Positions 1 through 9,220 of a stretch of DNA of 64,000 bases are shown here, piece after piece (the first letter of the stretch is position 1; each line of letters begins with the position of its first letter). The position numbers and the translations under genes are program-made. Below the pieces are notes generated by a model. The model saw only the letters and a list, made by a program, of their open reading frames with translations. It ran no database searches and was not told the origin of the DNA. The stretch comes from Microbacteriaceae bacterium (GTDB lineage: Bacteria; Actinomycetota; Actinomycetes; Actinomycetales; Microbacteriaceae), in NCBI GenBank assembly GCA_003852775.1, contig RDDZ01000106.1, positions 1 through 64,000 on the forward strand, given 5' to 3'.

Positions 1-358
1 GCCAGTCGCGCCCGACGAACTCGGCGAATCGGGCGTTGAACTGCAGCTTGTCGGCGAAGATGCGACGCAACTCGGGGTGGTTGAGCGTCATCGCGAGGTG
101 GTTGGACTTCGGATGCGTGATGTAGGTGCGCCGCTCGGCGCCCGTCAGCATCACGACGTCCCAGTCGAGGTAGTCCTGGAAGCCGAACTCGTAGCGCACG
201 GAGCACCACAGCATGTCGGCGACGATGACGAGGCGCGGCTTGCGCGTCAGCGGACGTGCCGCTCCCGCGATGCGCCAGACGTTCGCGGGATTGAGACGCG
301 CGGCGCGGTTCGCGAGGTACCGCAGTCGGCGGCCGAGACCGCCGGGGGCTTCACCCAC
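1..358 (-). CDS. Sugar-transfer-associated ATP-grasp protein, N-terminal part (runs off the window)
   Basis: A minus-strand reading frame begins with GTG immediately after the TGA of the DUF7455 gene and stays open to the window edge, giving 119 residues. The fragment contains the stretches DMLWCSVRYEFGFQDYLDWD, LTGAERRTYITHP and FNARFAEFVGRDW. These resemble the region before the ATP-grasp fold in the sugar-transfer-associated ATP-grasp family, as I remember it. The catalytic ATP-binding part lies outside the window, so function (probably cell-envelope or polysaccharide related ligation) is inferred from family only. TGA and GTG abut with no spacer, so it is probably translated by re-initiation after the upstream gene. 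Confidence 0.6.
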   Translation of the reverse strand, partial: MGEAPGGLGRRLRYLANRAARLNPANVWRIAGAARPLTRKPRLVIVADMLWCSVRYEFGFQDYLDWDVVMLTGAERRTYITHPKSNHLAMTLNHPELRRIFADKLQFNARFAEFVGRDW

Positions 359-577
359 TCAGCGTTCCTCGGTGAGGCGGTCGCTCTCGTCGTGCCAGTC
401 GAGGGCCGTCTCGATGAGCTTCGGCTTGTACTCGGTGCCGTGGTGGGCGCAGAACAGGAGCTCGCCCGACACGAGGGTCACGCGGACGTACGCCTGGGCG
501 CCGCACATGTCGCAGCGGTCGGCCGCGGTGAGGGCGGGACGCTCCAGCTCGACGGTGCCATCGGTGATCTGAGACAT
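359..577 (-). CDS. DUF7455-type small zinc-ribbon protein
   Basis: A 72-residue protein starting MSQITDGTVELERP. It has a CDMCG pair of cysteines near residue 19 and a second metal-ligand group at LFCAHHGTEYK near residue 40, followed by an acidic amphipathic tail. This is the layout of the small DUF7455 family that is widespread in actinobacteria; the function is unknown. The start is set by a GGAG ribosome site about 8 bases upstream. A longer in-frame start at 622 exists but has no comparable site and would add a basic stretch unlike the family. It directly precedes the ATP-grasp gene on the same strand. Confidence 0.85.
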   Translation of the reverse strand: MSQITDGTVELERPALTAADRCDMCGAQAYVRVTLVSGELLFCAHHGTEYKPKLIETALDWHDESDRLTEER

Positions 578-764
578 GTCCTGCTCCTTCCCTCGGGTCG
601 CGGTGTGGTGCCGTGCGTCCATGTAAGCACGGCGATCCTGACAATGCCGGACAGGCGGCGGGTATTTCGCCCGTGGCGTACCCCGCGCGCCGGATGAGGG
701 TCAGATGAGAGCTCCCCCGCGGGGTCTGGTGGTCGGACAGGTCCGCCCCCTATCGTGTTCGCCC
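578..764. other. Divergent intergenic region between DUF7455 and the CAP-domain gene
   Basis: 187 bases without a gene separate two divergent start codons. The plus-strand side holds a TATCGT box at 751-756, 8 bases before the CAP-gene ATG. I could not pick a convincing minus-strand promoter, although AT-rich positions around 635-665 are candidates. No repeat or stable hairpin stands out. Confidence 0.5.
751..756 (+). promoter_or_regulatory. Putative -10 box of a leaderless promoter for the CAP-domain gene
   Basis: TATCGT lies 8 bases before ATG 765, the same spacing class seen before dut, parE and many other genes here. It supports the start at 765 over the in-frame codon at 705. Confidence 0.5.
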
Positions 765-2042
765 ATGGGGGAAATGCAGGGGGCCGTAATTGAGCGCGCG
801 CTCGAGACGGATGAGATGGTCGCGGCCGAGACGCCGCGACGTCGTCGGATCGGTCGTCGTGGGGCGATCGCGATCGCCGTGGTGGGCGCGCTCGTCGTCG
901 CCGGGGGCGTGACGGGCGGCATCGCCTGGGCTCAGCAGATCGCGCACGACGAGGCCGTGGAGGTCGCGACCGAGGCTCGGGGCCGGGTCTCCGACGCCGT
1001 GGCCGCACAGCATGCGGCGCTCGACGCGCTCGTCGCGGCGGGCGAGGCGGCGATCGCCGCACGTGACCGGGTCGCCGCCGACGTGCTCGCGCACGAGGCG
1101 CTGCTCGGCGGCGCGGACGCGATCGCGCCCGTCAGCGCCGCGCACGCGACCCTGAGCGAGCTCCTCGCCGAGCTGTACGGGGTGGAGGCGCCGGCCGCGG
1201 GGGCGGAGCTCCCGGGGCTCCGGCCGCTCGTGCCGCCCGCGCCCGTCGACCCGGCGCTCGCGACGGATGCCCTCCACGCCCTCGCCGCGGTGTACGCGGC
1301 GGAGGCGACCGACGCGCGGGAGGTGCGCGACGGGCTCGCACGGACGACCGACGAGCTGACCGCGGCCTCCGCGGAGCTCGAGGAGGCGGTGAGCGGCCTC
1401 GCGGAGGGGCTGCCGGGCGTCTTCGAGGCGCTCGTCGCCGCGCGGAGCCTCGCCTCCGCGGACACCAAGGCCGCCGGCACCGCCGCCCTCGAGGCGATCG
1501 CCGCGGCCGAGGACCCGAGCGAGCTCCCGGCCCTCCTCGCGTCGTACGCGACCGCGGCCGCGGGGGTGATCGCCGCCCACGACGCCGAGGCCGCGCGCAT
1601 CGCCGCCGAGCAGGCGGCCGCTGCCGCGGCCGCGGCGAGCCGTCGCAGCGGCACGGCCCGCAGCGGTGGAGGCGGTGGAGGCGGTGGAGGCGGCGGTGCG
1701 CCGAGCAACGCCGTGCTCTCAGCGACGAACGCGCAGCGCGCCGCGAACGGCGTGGCCGCGCTCGCGTGGAGCGGCACCCTCGCCTCGTACTCGTGCTCGT
1801 GGGCGGCCCGGCTCGCCGCGTCGGACAGCGGCCTCTCGCACAGCAGCTTCCCGGGCGGGTTCAACCGGTGGGGGGAGAATGTCGCCTACGGCTACGGGAG
1901 CGCGTCGGCCGTGGTGAATGCTTGGATGAACTCCGAAGGTCACCGAGCCAACATCCTCGACCGGCGCTTCACCTCGATGGGCGCGTGCTCGGCGACCGCG
2001 GCGTCGGGGACGATCTACTGGGTGCAGCAGTTCGGCGGCTGA
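765..2042 (+). CDS. Membrane-anchored CAP/SCP-domain protein
   Basis: A 425-residue protein. A basic stretch (RRRRIGRRG) is followed by one membrane segment at about residues 33-55 with no clear cleavage site, so it is probably anchored and faces outward. Residues ~60-290 are Ala/Glu-rich and probably alpha-helical or coiled. A Gly-rich linker follows at about 300-311. The C-terminal ~110 residues form a CAP domain, with NAQRAANGV, GENVAYG and a GHRANIL motif after a conserved Trp. Bacterial CAP proteins are secreted and of uncertain function, with wall or ligand binding suggested. The start was chosen from a -10 box 8 bases upstream; ATG 774 is an alternative. It stands alone between divergent DUF7455 and parE. 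Confidence 0.85.
   Translation: MGEMQGAVIERALETDEMVAAETPRRRRIGRRGAIAIAVVGALVVAGGVTGGIAWAQQIAHDEAVEVATEARGRVSDAVAAQHAALDALVAAGEAAIAARDRVAADVLAHEALLGGADAIAPVSAAHATLSELLAELYGVEAPAAGAELPGLRPLVPPAPVDPALATDALHALAAVYAAEATDAREVRDGLARTTDELTAASAELEEAVSGLAEGLPGVFEALVAARSLASADTKAAGTAALEAIAAAEDPSELPALLASYATAAAGVIAAHDAEAARIAAEQAAAAAAAASRRSGTARSGGGGGGGGGGGAPSNAVLSATNAQRAANGVAALAWSGTLASYSCSWAARLAASDSGLSHSSFPGGFNRWGENVAYGYGSASAVVNAWMNSEGHRANILDRRFTSMGACSATAASGTIYWVQQFGG
1665..1697 (+). repeat. 9-bp tandem repeat encoding the Gly linker of the CAP protein
   Basis: Three exact copies of GGTGGAGGC followed by GGCGGT encode an uninterrupted run of glycines just before the CAP domain. Such arrays can change length by slippage in units of three residues without breaking the frame. 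Confidence 0.85.
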
Positions 2043-2100
2043 TCGCGGCGGCGTTCCCACAGGTCGGGTGAGCCTCCGGGGCCGCGTGGGCGGCGCCGGT

Positions 2101-2106
2101 TAGGCT
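2101..2106 (+). promoter_or_regulatory. Putative -10 box of a leaderless promoter for parE
   Basis: TAGGCT stands 6 bases before the GTG start at 2113, and no ribosome site is visible in between. This fits a transcript starting at or next to the start codon. Confidence 0.55.
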
Positions 2107-2112
2107 CGTCCG

Positions 2113-4185
2113 GTGACCGACTACTCCGCTCGTCATCTCTCCGTCCTCGAGGGTCTCGAGGCGGTGCGCAAGCGCCCCGGAATGTACATCGGCTCGACCG
2201 ATTCGCGCGGTCTCATGCACTGCCTGTGGGAGATCATCGATAACTCCGTCGACGAGGCCCTCGCCGGCCACGGCTCGCAGATCGAGGTCATCCTGCACGC
2301 CGACGAGTCCGTCGAGGTGCGCGACCACGCGCGCGGCATCCCCGTCGACATCGAGCCCAAAACGGGGCTCTCGGGCGTCGAGGTCGTGTTCACGAAGCTC
2401 CACGCGGGCGGCAAGTTCGGCAGCGGATCGTACGCGGCCTCCGGAGGTCTGCACGGCGTCGGCGCCTCGGTCGTCAACGCGCTCTCGGAGCGCCTCGACG
2501 TCGAGGTCGACCGCGACGGCAAGACGTGGGCGATGTCGTTCCACCGCGGCGAGCCCGGCGTCTTCGCCGACTCGGGCGAGCCCACCCCGGATGCGCCGTT
2601 CACCCCCTTCGTGTCGGGCAGCGAGCTGCGCGTCGTGGGCAAGGTCGCCAAGGGCGTCACGGGCACGCGCATCCGCTACTGGGCCGACCGGCAGATCTTC
2701 ACGAAGGGAGCCGGCTTCCAGACCGAGGACCTCATCGCACGCGCGCGCCAGACGGCGTTCCTCGTGCCCGGCCTCGGCATCGAGATCCGCGACGAGCGCG
2801 GCGAGGAGCCGACCGTCCAGAGCTTCCGCTTCGAGGGCGGCATCAGCGAGTTCGTCGAGCACCTGGCCCCGGATGCCCCGCTCACCGACGTCTGGCGGAT
2901 CGAGGGCACCGGCGGCTACACCGAGACCGTCCCCGTGCTGCAGGAGAACGGCCACATGGTGCCGACCGAGCTGCAGCGCGAGTGCCACGTCGACGTGGCG
3001 CTGCGGTGGGGCACCGGTTACGACACGGTCTTCAAGAGCTTCGTCAACATCATCGCGACGCCCAAGGGCGGCACGCACCAGGCCGGGTTCGAGCAGGGGC
3101 TGCTCAAGTTCCTCCGCTCCGAGGTCGAGAAGAACGCGCGCCGCCTCAAGGCCGGCAACGACAAGCTCGAGAAGGACGACGTGCTCGCGGGCCTCACGGC
3201 CGTGCTGACCGTGCGCCTCCCCGAGCCGCAGTTCGAGGGGCAGACGAAGGAGGTGCTCGGCACCCCCGCCGTGCGCGCGATCGTCGCGAGCGCCGTGCAG
3301 AAGGGGCTGCAGGCCCGTTTCTCGAGCACGAAGCGCGACGACAAGGCGCAATCGTCGCTCGTGCTCGACAAGGTCGTCGCGGAGATGAAGTCGCGCATCT
3401 CGGCGCGCGCCCACAAGGAGACGCAGCGGCGCAAGAACGCGCTCGAGAGCTCGTCGCTCCCCGCGAAGCTCGTCGACTGCCGCTCGAACGACGTCGCGGG
3501 CACCGAGCTGTTCATCGTCGAGGGCGACTCCGCGCTCGGCACCGCGAAGCTGGCACGCGACTCCGAGTACCAGGCGCTCCTGCCCATCCGCGGCAAGATC
3601 CTCAACGTGCAGAAGGCGTCCGTCTCGGACATGCTCAGCAACGCGGAGTGCGCCTCGATCATCCAGGTGATCGGCGCGGGCTCGGGCCGCAGCTTCGACC
3701 TCGAGGCGGCGCGCTACGGCAAGGTCATCATCATGAGCGATGCCGACGTCGACGGCGCGCACATCCGCACGCTGCTGCTCACGCTGTTCTTCCGCTACAT
3801 GCGCCCCATGATCGAGGACGGTCGTGTGTTCGCGGCCGTGCCGCCGCTGCACCGCGTCGTCGTGATGAACCCCGGCTCGAAGCCGAACGACATCATCTAC
3901 ACGTACTCGGAGCAGGAGCTGCAGACCGTGCTCGCGACCCTCAAGAAGCAGGGCAAGCGGTACCAGGACCCGATCCAGCGCTACAAGGGCCTCGGCGAGA
4001 TGGACGCCGACCAGCTCGCGGAGACCACCATGAGCCGCGCGCACCGCACCCTGCGCCGCGTGCGCATCGAGGACGCGGACGCGGCCAACCGCGTGTTCGA
4101 GCTGCTCATGGGCAACGACGTCGCGCCGCGCAAGGACTTCATCATCGCGGGGCAGGGGCTCGACCGCTCGCGCGTCGACGTGTGA
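2113..4185 (+). CDS. parE: DNA topoisomerase IV (type IIA) subunit B
   Basis: A 690-residue protein with the GyrB/ParE layout. The GHKL ATPase comes first (MYIGS at 24-28; EIIDNSVDEA with Glu40 and Asn43; a lid region with GGLHGVGASVVNALS), then the transducer, then the TOPRIM domain (EGDSALGTAK; MSDADVDGAH), and the tail motif YKGLGEMD. It supplies ATP hydrolysis for strand passage and chromosome decatenation together with subunit A. I call it ParE rather than GyrB because its partner at 4351-6807 shows no gyrase QRRGGKG box. The glycine box reads DHARG where DxGxG is usual, which is noted as a finding. It is convergent with parC rather than in an operon with it. Confidence 0.88.
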   Translation: MTDYSARHLSVLEGLEAVRKRPGMYIGSTDSRGLMHCLWEIIDNSVDEALAGHGSQIEVILHADESVEVRDHARGIPVDIEPKTGLSGVEVVFTKLHAGGKFGSGSYAASGGLHGVGASVVNALSERLDVEVDRDGKTWAMSFHRGEPGVFADSGEPTPDAPFTPFVSGSELRVVGKVAKGVTGTRIRYWADRQIFTKGAGFQTEDLIARARQTAFLVPGLGIEIRDERGEEPTVQSFRFEGGISEFVEHLAPDAPLTDVWRIEGTGGYTETVPVLQENGHMVPTELQRECHVDVALRWGTGYDTVFKSFVNIIATPKGGTHQAGFEQGLLKFLRSEVEKNARRLKAGNDKLEKDDVLAGLTAVLTVRLPEPQFEGQTKEVLGTPAVRAIVASAVQKGLQARFSSTKRDDKAQSSLVLDKVVAEMKSRISARAHKETQRRKNALESSSLPAKLVDCRSNDVAGTELFIVEGDSALGTAKLARDSEYQALLPIRGKILNVQKASVSDMLSNAECASIIQVIGAGSGRSFDLEAARYGKVIIMSDADVDGAHIRTLLLTLFFRYMRPMIEDGRVFAAVPPLHRVVVMNPGSKPNDIIYTYSEQELQTVLATLKKQGKRYQDPIQRYKGLGEMDADQLAETTMSRAHRTLRRVRIEDADAANRVFELLMGNDVAPRKDFIIAGQGLDRSRVDV

Positions 4186-4197
4186 CGAACCGGCAAA

Positions 4198-4302
4198 CCG
4201 CTGGTTGAGCAGCCGCCGGAGGCGGCGTGTCGAAACCAGCCCCCGCTGTTGCCCGGGCTGCTGGTTTCGACACGCCCGCTGCGCGGGCTACTCAACCAGC
4301 GG
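4198..4302. repeat. Large nested inverted repeat between convergent parE and parC
   Basis: Two 42-base arms (4198-4239 and 4261-4302) face each other across 21 bases. The outer 12 bases of each arm (CCGCTGGTTGAG) and the inner 12 (TGTCGAAACCAG) are perfect complements between the arms. The 18 bases between them differ but form their own small hairpins (GCCGCC/GGCGGC and CCCGC/GCGGG). It may act as a bidirectional terminator or be a REP-like mobile palindrome. Only one copy is seen in this window. Confidence 0.85.
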
Positions 4303-4350
4303 TGGGTGCGCGGCGCGCGGGCTGCTCGTGCAGCGGTGGGGCGGGCGCGA

Positions 4351-6807
4351 CTAGAGCGATCGGCCGACGGAGCCGACGACCGCGTCGAGCGGCGTGCCCG
4401 AGGCGTCGCGCTTGGCGCCGACCTCGGGGAGCGTGCGGGCTCCGCCCTCCGCACCCACCGCGAGGGCGGGCGCGGGCCCGACCCAGGCGAGCGCGAGCGC
4501 GCTCTCGCCCTTGAGGAACGCGTGCGAGCGCACACCACCCGTCGCGCGCCCCTTGCCGGGGAACTCGGCGAAGTGCGACACCTTGCCCCGGCCGGGGTCT
4601 GCGCCCGGGAGGGTCTCGGTGGGCGTCGAGATCGTGACGACGACGGCGTCGGTCGGGTCGACGGCGCCGAAGAACAGCACCGTGGCCTTGGGCGACAGGT
4701 TGATGCCCGCCATGCCGCCCGCGGCGACACCCTGCGGCCGCACCTGCGCAGCGGAGAAGTGCAGCAGCTGCGCGTCGGACGTGACGAAGACGAGCTCGCT
4801 CGCATCGCCCGCGTGGGCGACGCCGACGACCTCGTCACCGGGCTTGAGCGAGATGATCTCGAAGTCGGGCTTGCCGGGATAGCCGCCCGGCGCAACGCGC
4901 TTGACGACGCCCTGGCGCGTGCCGAGGGCGATCGGCTCCTCGGAGTCGAGCGAGACGAGTCCGAGCACGCGCTCCTTCGTGTCGATGCCGAGGTAGTCGT
5001 TGATGCGCGCGCCGGCGGCGAGCTGCACCGAGTTCGCGGGCACCGACGGCAGGTCCACGGGGGTGAAGCGGATGAGGCGGCCGCGCGAGGTGACCGCGCC
5101 GAGCTCGCCGCGGGTCGTGCCGCGCACGGCCGAGAGGATCGCGTCGTGCTTCGAGCGTCGTGTCGACGGCACGGGGCCCTCGACGCCGTCGGGCAGGTCG
5201 ACCCGCACGGCGCGACCGGTCGTCGACAGCACGACGAGCGTCGGTGCATCCGGGATCTCGAGGGAGACGGCGCCCGCCTTGCGCGAGGACGCGGTGGCCT
5301 TGACCTGCGCACCCGCCTCCGTCAGGAGGGTGCGACGCGGGGTGCCGAAGCGCTCGGCGACCTCGTCGAGCTCCACGCCGACCTGGGTGCGGATGCGCGC
5401 CGGGTCGGCGAGCAGGCCCTCGAGCTCGGCGATCTCGGCCCGCAGCTTGTCGCGCTCGGTCTCGAGCTCGATGCGGCTGAACTTCGTGAGACGGCGCAGT
5501 TGCAGTTCGAGGATGTAGTCGGCCTGGAGCGTCGAGAGGTCGAAGACGTCGATGAGGCGCGAGCGGGCCTGCGCCGTGTCGTCGCTCGAGCGGATGACCT
5601 GGATGACCTCGTCGATGTCGAGGATCGCGATGAGGAGACCCTCGACGAGGTGCAGCCGCTCCTGGCGGCGCGCGAGGCGGTATCGCGAGCGGCGCGTCAC
5701 GACCTGGATGCGGTGGTCGAGGTAGACGCGCAGGAGGTCGCGCAGCCCGAGCGTCTGCGGGCGGCCGTCGACGAGCGCGACGTTGTTGATCGAGAAGCCG
5801 TCCTCGAGGGGCGTGAGGCGGTAGAGCTGCTCGAGCACGGCCTCGGGCGAGAAGCCCGTCTTGATGCCGATGACGAGCCGCAGGCCGTTCTTGCGGTCGG
5901 TGAGGTCGGTGACGTCGGCGATCCCCGTGATCTTCTTGGAGTTCACGCCGTCCTTGATCTTCTCGATGACCTTCTCGGGGCCCACGAGGTACGGCAGCTC
6001 GGTGACGACGAGGCCCGTGCGGCGGGCCGAGATCTGCTCGATGGAGACCTTGGCGCGCGTCTTGAACGAGCCGCGACCCGTCGCGTAGGCGTCGCGGATG
6101 CCGTCGAGGCCGACGATCGTGCCTCCCGTCGGCAGGTCGGGGCCCGGCACGTACGCCATGAGCTCCTCGAGCGTGGCGTCGGGGTTCTCGAGCAGGTGCT
6201 TGGCGGCTCCGGCGACCTCGATGAGGTTGTGCGGGGCCATGTTCGTGGCCATGCCGACCGCGATGCCGCTCGCCCCGTTGACGAGGAGGTTCGGGAACGC
6301 CGCGGGCAGCACCTCGGGCTGCGTGAGCTGGTTGTCGTAGTTCGGGACGAAGTCGACGACGTCCTCGTCGAGCGACTCGACGAGCGCGAGCGCGGCCGCC
6401 TGCATGCGCGCCTCGGTGTAGCGGGGCGCGGCGGGGCCGTCGTCGAGCGAGCCGAAGTTGCCGTGGCCGTCGACGAGCGGCACGCGCATCGTGAAGTCCT
6501 GGGCCATGCGCACGAGCGCGTCGTAGATGGCCGTGTCGCCGTGGGGGTGCAGCCGCCCCATGACGTCGCCGACGACGCGCGCCGACTTGACGTGACCGCG
6601 GTCGGGCCGCAGGCCCATCTCGTTCATCTGGAAGAGGATGCGGCGCTGCACGGGCTTGAGGCCGTCGCGCGCGTCGGGGAGCGCGCGCGAGTAGATGACG
6701 GAGTAGGCGTACTCGAGGAACGAGCCCTGCATCTCGGTCGAGACGTCGACGTCTTCGATTCGTTCGCCGGAGGCAGGCGCGGGCGAGGTCTTTTCGGGCG
6801 GAGTCAT
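4351..6807 (-). CDS. parC: DNA topoisomerase IV (type IIA) subunit A
   Basis: An 818-residue protein. The N-terminal half is the breakage-reunion domain, with [35 protein letters not shown] and the catalytic tyrosine Tyr130 in [10 protein letters not shown]. It is followed by a coiled-coil and gate region and a C-terminal beta-pinwheel from about residue 510. It makes the transient double-strand break used by ParE. No gyrase-type QRRGGKG box is visible in the C-terminal domain, which favours topoisomerase IV. It is convergent with parE and starts only 12 bases from the divergent phosphodiesterase gene, so the two promoters must overlap. Confidence 0.9.
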   Translation of the reverse strand: MTPPEKTSPAPASGERIEDVDVSTEMQGSFLEYAYSVIYSRALPDARDGLKPVQRRILFQMNEMGLRPDRGHVKSARVVGDVMGRLHPHGDTAIYDALVRMAQDFTMRVPLVDGHGNFGSLDDGPAAPRYTEARMQAAALALVESLDEDVVDFVPNYDNQLTQPEVLPAAFPNLLVNGASGIAVGMATNMAPHNLIEVAGAAKHLLENPDATLEELMAYVPGPDLPTGGTIVGLDGIRDAYATGRGSFKTRAKVSIEQISARRTGLVVTELPYLVGPEKVIEKIKDGVNSKKITGIADVTDLTDRKNGLRLVIGIKTGFSPEAVLEQLYRLTPLEDGFSINNVALVDGRPQTLGLRDLLRVYLDHRIQVVTRRSRYRLARRQERLHLVEGLLIAILDIDEVIQVIRSSDDTAQARSRLIDVFDLSTLQADYILELQLRRLTKFSRIELETERDKLRAEIAELEGLLADPARIRTQVGVELDEVAERFGTPRRTLLTEAGAQVKATASSRKAGAVSLEIPDAPTLVVLSTTGRAVRVDLPDGVEGPVPSTRRSKHDAILSAVRGTTRGELGAVTSRGRLIRFTPVDLPSVPANSVQLAAGARINDYLGIDTKERVLGLVSLDSEEPIALGTRQGVVKRVAPGGYPGKPDFEIISLKPGDEVVGVAHAGDASELVFVTSDAQLLHFSAAQVRPQGVAAGGMAGINLSPKATVLFFGAVDPTDAVVVTISTPTETLPGADPGRGKVSHFAEFPGKGRATGGVRSHAFLKGESALALAWVGPAPALAVGAEGGARTLPEVGAKRDASGTPLDAVVGSVGRSL

Positions 6808-6812
6808 AGGAT
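6807..6812 (+). promoter_or_regulatory. Putative -10 box overlapping the parC start codon
   Basis: TAGGAT lies 7 bases before ATG 6820, matching the leaderless pattern. Its first base is also the A (on the minus strand) of the parC ATG, so transcription to the right would start between two divergent start codons only 12 bases apart. Confidence 0.5.
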
Positions 6813-6819
6813 CGTCGCC

Positions 6820-7932
6820 ATGCTACCGGCGGCGAAAACGCACAGGCTGAGCCTCGCGGATGTCGTGCCGAATTGCCTCGACGCCCTGGCGGGCAGGAGA
6901 GGCCGGATGGGGCTCCCGCCGGTCGAGAAGGCCGTCGTGGTGGTCGTCGACGGCCTCGGTCACGCTCAGCTCGAGGCGCACCGCGGCCACGCACGCACGC
7001 TCGCGCGCCGCCTCGAGCACGATCCCGCGATCGGTTCGGGCTTTCCGACGACGACCGTCGCCGCCCTCGCGACGCTCACGACGGGCGAGCCGGCCGGCCG
7101 GCACGGGCTCGTCGGCTACCGCGTCTACGACCCGACCGCCGACCGCGTCGTCAACCAGCTGAGCGGCTGGGAGGGGATCGACCCCGCGCGCTGGCAGCGG
7201 ATGCCGACCTTGTTCGACCGCGCGGCATCCGCGGGGGTGCGGAGCGTGGCGATCACGCATCCGCGCTACCGCGACTCGGCGTTCACCGAGGCCGTGCTGC
7301 GGGGTGCCGAGTTCTCGGGGGCGGCGGACGCGGGGGAGCGGCTCGCCGTGCTCCGCGGCGTGCTCGCGGCGCCCGGACCCGCGCTCGTGTACTACTACGT
7401 GCCCGATCTCGACATGGCCGGCCACGCGAGGGGCGTCGCCTCCTCGGAGTGGGTGTCGGCGCTCGAGGCGCTCGACGCCGAGCTCGCCCGCGTCGCGGAC
7501 GCCCTGGGGTCGCGTCACGGGCTCGTCCTCACGGCCGATCACGGCATGGTCGACGTGCCCGCCCACGCCCAGCGCGTGGCGTCGGCGGCGCTCCTCGAGG
7601 GCGTGCGCCACGTCGCGGGGGAGCCGCGGTGCCTGCAGCTCCACCTCGAGCCGGGGGTCGCCCCCGAGGCCGTCGCGGAAGCCTGGAGCGCGTCCGAGGG
7701 CACGCGCGCGTGGGTCGGCACCCGCCAGGAGGCTCTCGCGGCCGGCTGGTTCGGAGGCGAGGCAGACCCCGAAGTGCTCCCGCGCATCGGCGAGGTCCTC
7801 GTGGCGGCGCGCGGCGACCACGCCTACTACACCGATCCCGACGACCGGGCGCGCGGGATGGTCGGCCAGCACGGGTCGCTCACGCCCGCCGAGACGGCGG
7901 TGCCGCTCCTGCGCTTCGGCGCGTTCGCCTGA
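6820..7932 (+). CDS. Alkaline phosphatase superfamily protein (nucleotide pyrophosphatase/phosphodiesterase-like)
   Basis: A 370-residue protein. The metal and nucleophile region is VVVVVDGLG followed by [18 protein letters not shown], where a Thr in the PTTT stretch would be the nucleophile. Later metal ligands appear in [25 protein letters not shown] and MVGQHG near the C-terminus. This order matches the type I phosphodiesterase branch of the superfamily. No signal peptide is seen, so it is probably cytoplasmic; the substrate is unknown. The start [20 protein letters not shown] fits the family and follows a leaderless-type box. It sits between divergent parC and convergent sepH. Confidence 0.8.
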   Translation: MLPAAKTHRLSLADVVPNCLDALAGRRGRMGLPPVEKAVVVVVDGLGHAQLEAHRGHARTLARRLEHDPAIGSGFPTTTVAALATLTTGEPAGRHGLVGYRVYDPTADRVVNQLSGWEGIDPARWQRMPTLFDRAASAGVRSVAITHPRYRDSAFTEAVLRGAEFSGAADAGERLAVLRGVLAAPGPALVYYYVPDLDMAGHARGVASSEWVSALEALDAELARVADALGSRHGLVLTADHGMVDVPAHAQRVASAALLEGVRHVAGEPRCLQLHLEPGVAPEAVAEAWSASEGTRAWVGTRQEALAAGWFGGEADPEVLPRIGEVLVAARGDHAYYTDPDDRARGMVGQHGSLTPAETAVPLLRFGAFA

Positions 7933-7962
7933 CCCGCGTCGGCGGAGGATCCGCGCGGAGCG

Positions 7963-9012
7963 TCAGTCCTCGTCGCCGCGGGCGCCGAAGACGATCTCGT
8001 CCCAGCTGGGCATCGACGCGCGACCGCGGCGCTTGCCGAGCGGTCCGGTCGCCCCGGAGGACCCGGAGGCCTTCGCGGTGGGCGCCGACGCCGGGTTCGA
8101 CGTGAAGGCGGCGGGCACCGGCTCGTCGGGCACGCCCTCGAGCGGCACGTCGACGAGCTTCACGACGCCCGTCGAGGGGTGCGTCGCGAGGCCCGGGTCA
8201 CCCTCGTCGAGGTCGAGCGGCTCGCGCTCGCCACGGCGGCGGCGGAGCGCCTCGAGCAGGTCGGCCGTGTGGTGGGTCGTGGTGGGTTCCTCGGCCGCGG
8301 CCGGGCGTCCTCCGAACTCGAGCTGCGTGAACTCGACGGGCGTCACGACGGTCTCTTCGCTGTCGGTGTCGACGGCGAAGGCGCCCGAGTCGAAGCGGGC
8401 GTCGTCGCGCTCGTCGAGCGGCACGGCGCGGAGGCGGGGGATGAGGCTCGGCGGGAGCTCACCCTGCTGGGAGAGCTGCACGGCCTCCTGGTTGAGTGGC
8501 TGCAGCGACTGCTTCTTGGGGTCGAAGCCCCAGCGGGCGTCGCGCTCGATCTCGGCGGCCTCGAAGGTGAGCTTGACGATCCAGCCGCCGCCCTGCTCCT
8601 TCCAGCTCGCCCAGCGCTCGCCCGTCGCGCCGGCCTCCGCGAGACGCTCGCGGATGACGGAGCCGAAGGTCGCACCCGAGGCGAGGGGGTCGGTCTCGAC
8701 GGCCATGTGCACGGGCACGTTGAGCGCCGACTCGATGACGTACTCGCGCTCGGCGAGGACGGGGCCCTCGAAGCGCTTGATGTACTCGAGCGAGGCGCCC
8801 GTGACGCGCGCGACCTCCTCGGCCGTCATGCCGGCGCGGATCTGGGCCTGGATCTCGCGCGGGGCGAGACGGCGTGCGGGGCCGGGGTCGGGCATGGAGG
8901 CGCGCAGGCGCGACTGCACGGTCTCGTCGACCTCGACGCGGTACTGCTCTCCGTCGTCCGAGGCGAGCAGGAGCGAGCCGTTCTCGACTCCGATGACCTT
9001 GAGCTCTTGCAT
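7963..9012 (-). CDS. sepH: Septation protein SepH (DUF3071 family)
   Basis: A 349-residue protein starting MQELKVIGVENGSLLLASDDG. Residues 1-170 carry the DUF3071 region, with a helix-turn-helix-like element at about 49-83 (PREIQAQIRAGMTAEEVARV). The rest is Pro/Glu-rich and probably disordered, ending in a basic RRGRASMP segment. In Streptomyces and mycobacteria SepH binds FtsZ and promotes its assembly at division sites. The start was chosen from the family N-terminus and a GGAGG site 10 bases upstream. A longer frame to 9198 has no such support. It is divergent from the DUF4193 gene. Confidence 0.88.
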   Translation of the reverse strand: MQELKVIGVENGSLLLASDDGEQYRVEVDETVQSRLRASMPDPGPARRLAPREIQAQIRAGMTAEEVARVTGASLEYIKRFEGPVLAEREYVIESALNVPVHMAVETDPLASGATFGSVIRERLAEAGATGERWASWKEQGGGWIVKLTFEAAEIERDARWGFDPKKQSLQPLNQEAVQLSQQGELPPSLIPRLRAVPLDERDDARFDSGAFAVDTDSEETVVTPVEFTQLEFGGRPAAAEEPTTTHHTADLLEALRRRRGEREPLDLDEGDPGLATHPSTGVVKLVDVPLEGVPDEPVPAAFTSNPASAPTAKASGSSGATGPLGKRRGRASMPSWDEIVFGARGDED

Positions 9013-9220
9013 GCTGAACCGACCTCCAGCCGTCAGGATTCGAGGCCCAGGATGACACGAGGTGGGGCCGGATCCCGGGAATATCGCGGGCGTGCCGCGA
9101 GTTGCACAGTCAGCGGTCTCCGGGCGTGTCTGAAAGCCGCCTAGGAGGGTTTGCGCTTCGGCATCCGATGATGCAGACTGACGCCGCTTCACCCGCATGC
9201 GCCGATTGAAATGGATGGGA
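9013..9220. other. Divergent intergenic region between sepH and DUF4193
   Basis: 208 bases between two divergent genes. It contains an AT-richer spot (GAATAT around 9079) that could serve as a -10 box on either strand. No strong hairpin or repeat was found, and no additional gene is supported. Confidence 0.4.

Noticed and set aside
4198..4302. tRNA or other structured RNA gene between parE and parC
   Set aside because: The structure is a nested palindrome without tRNA features; it is reported as a repeat or terminator.
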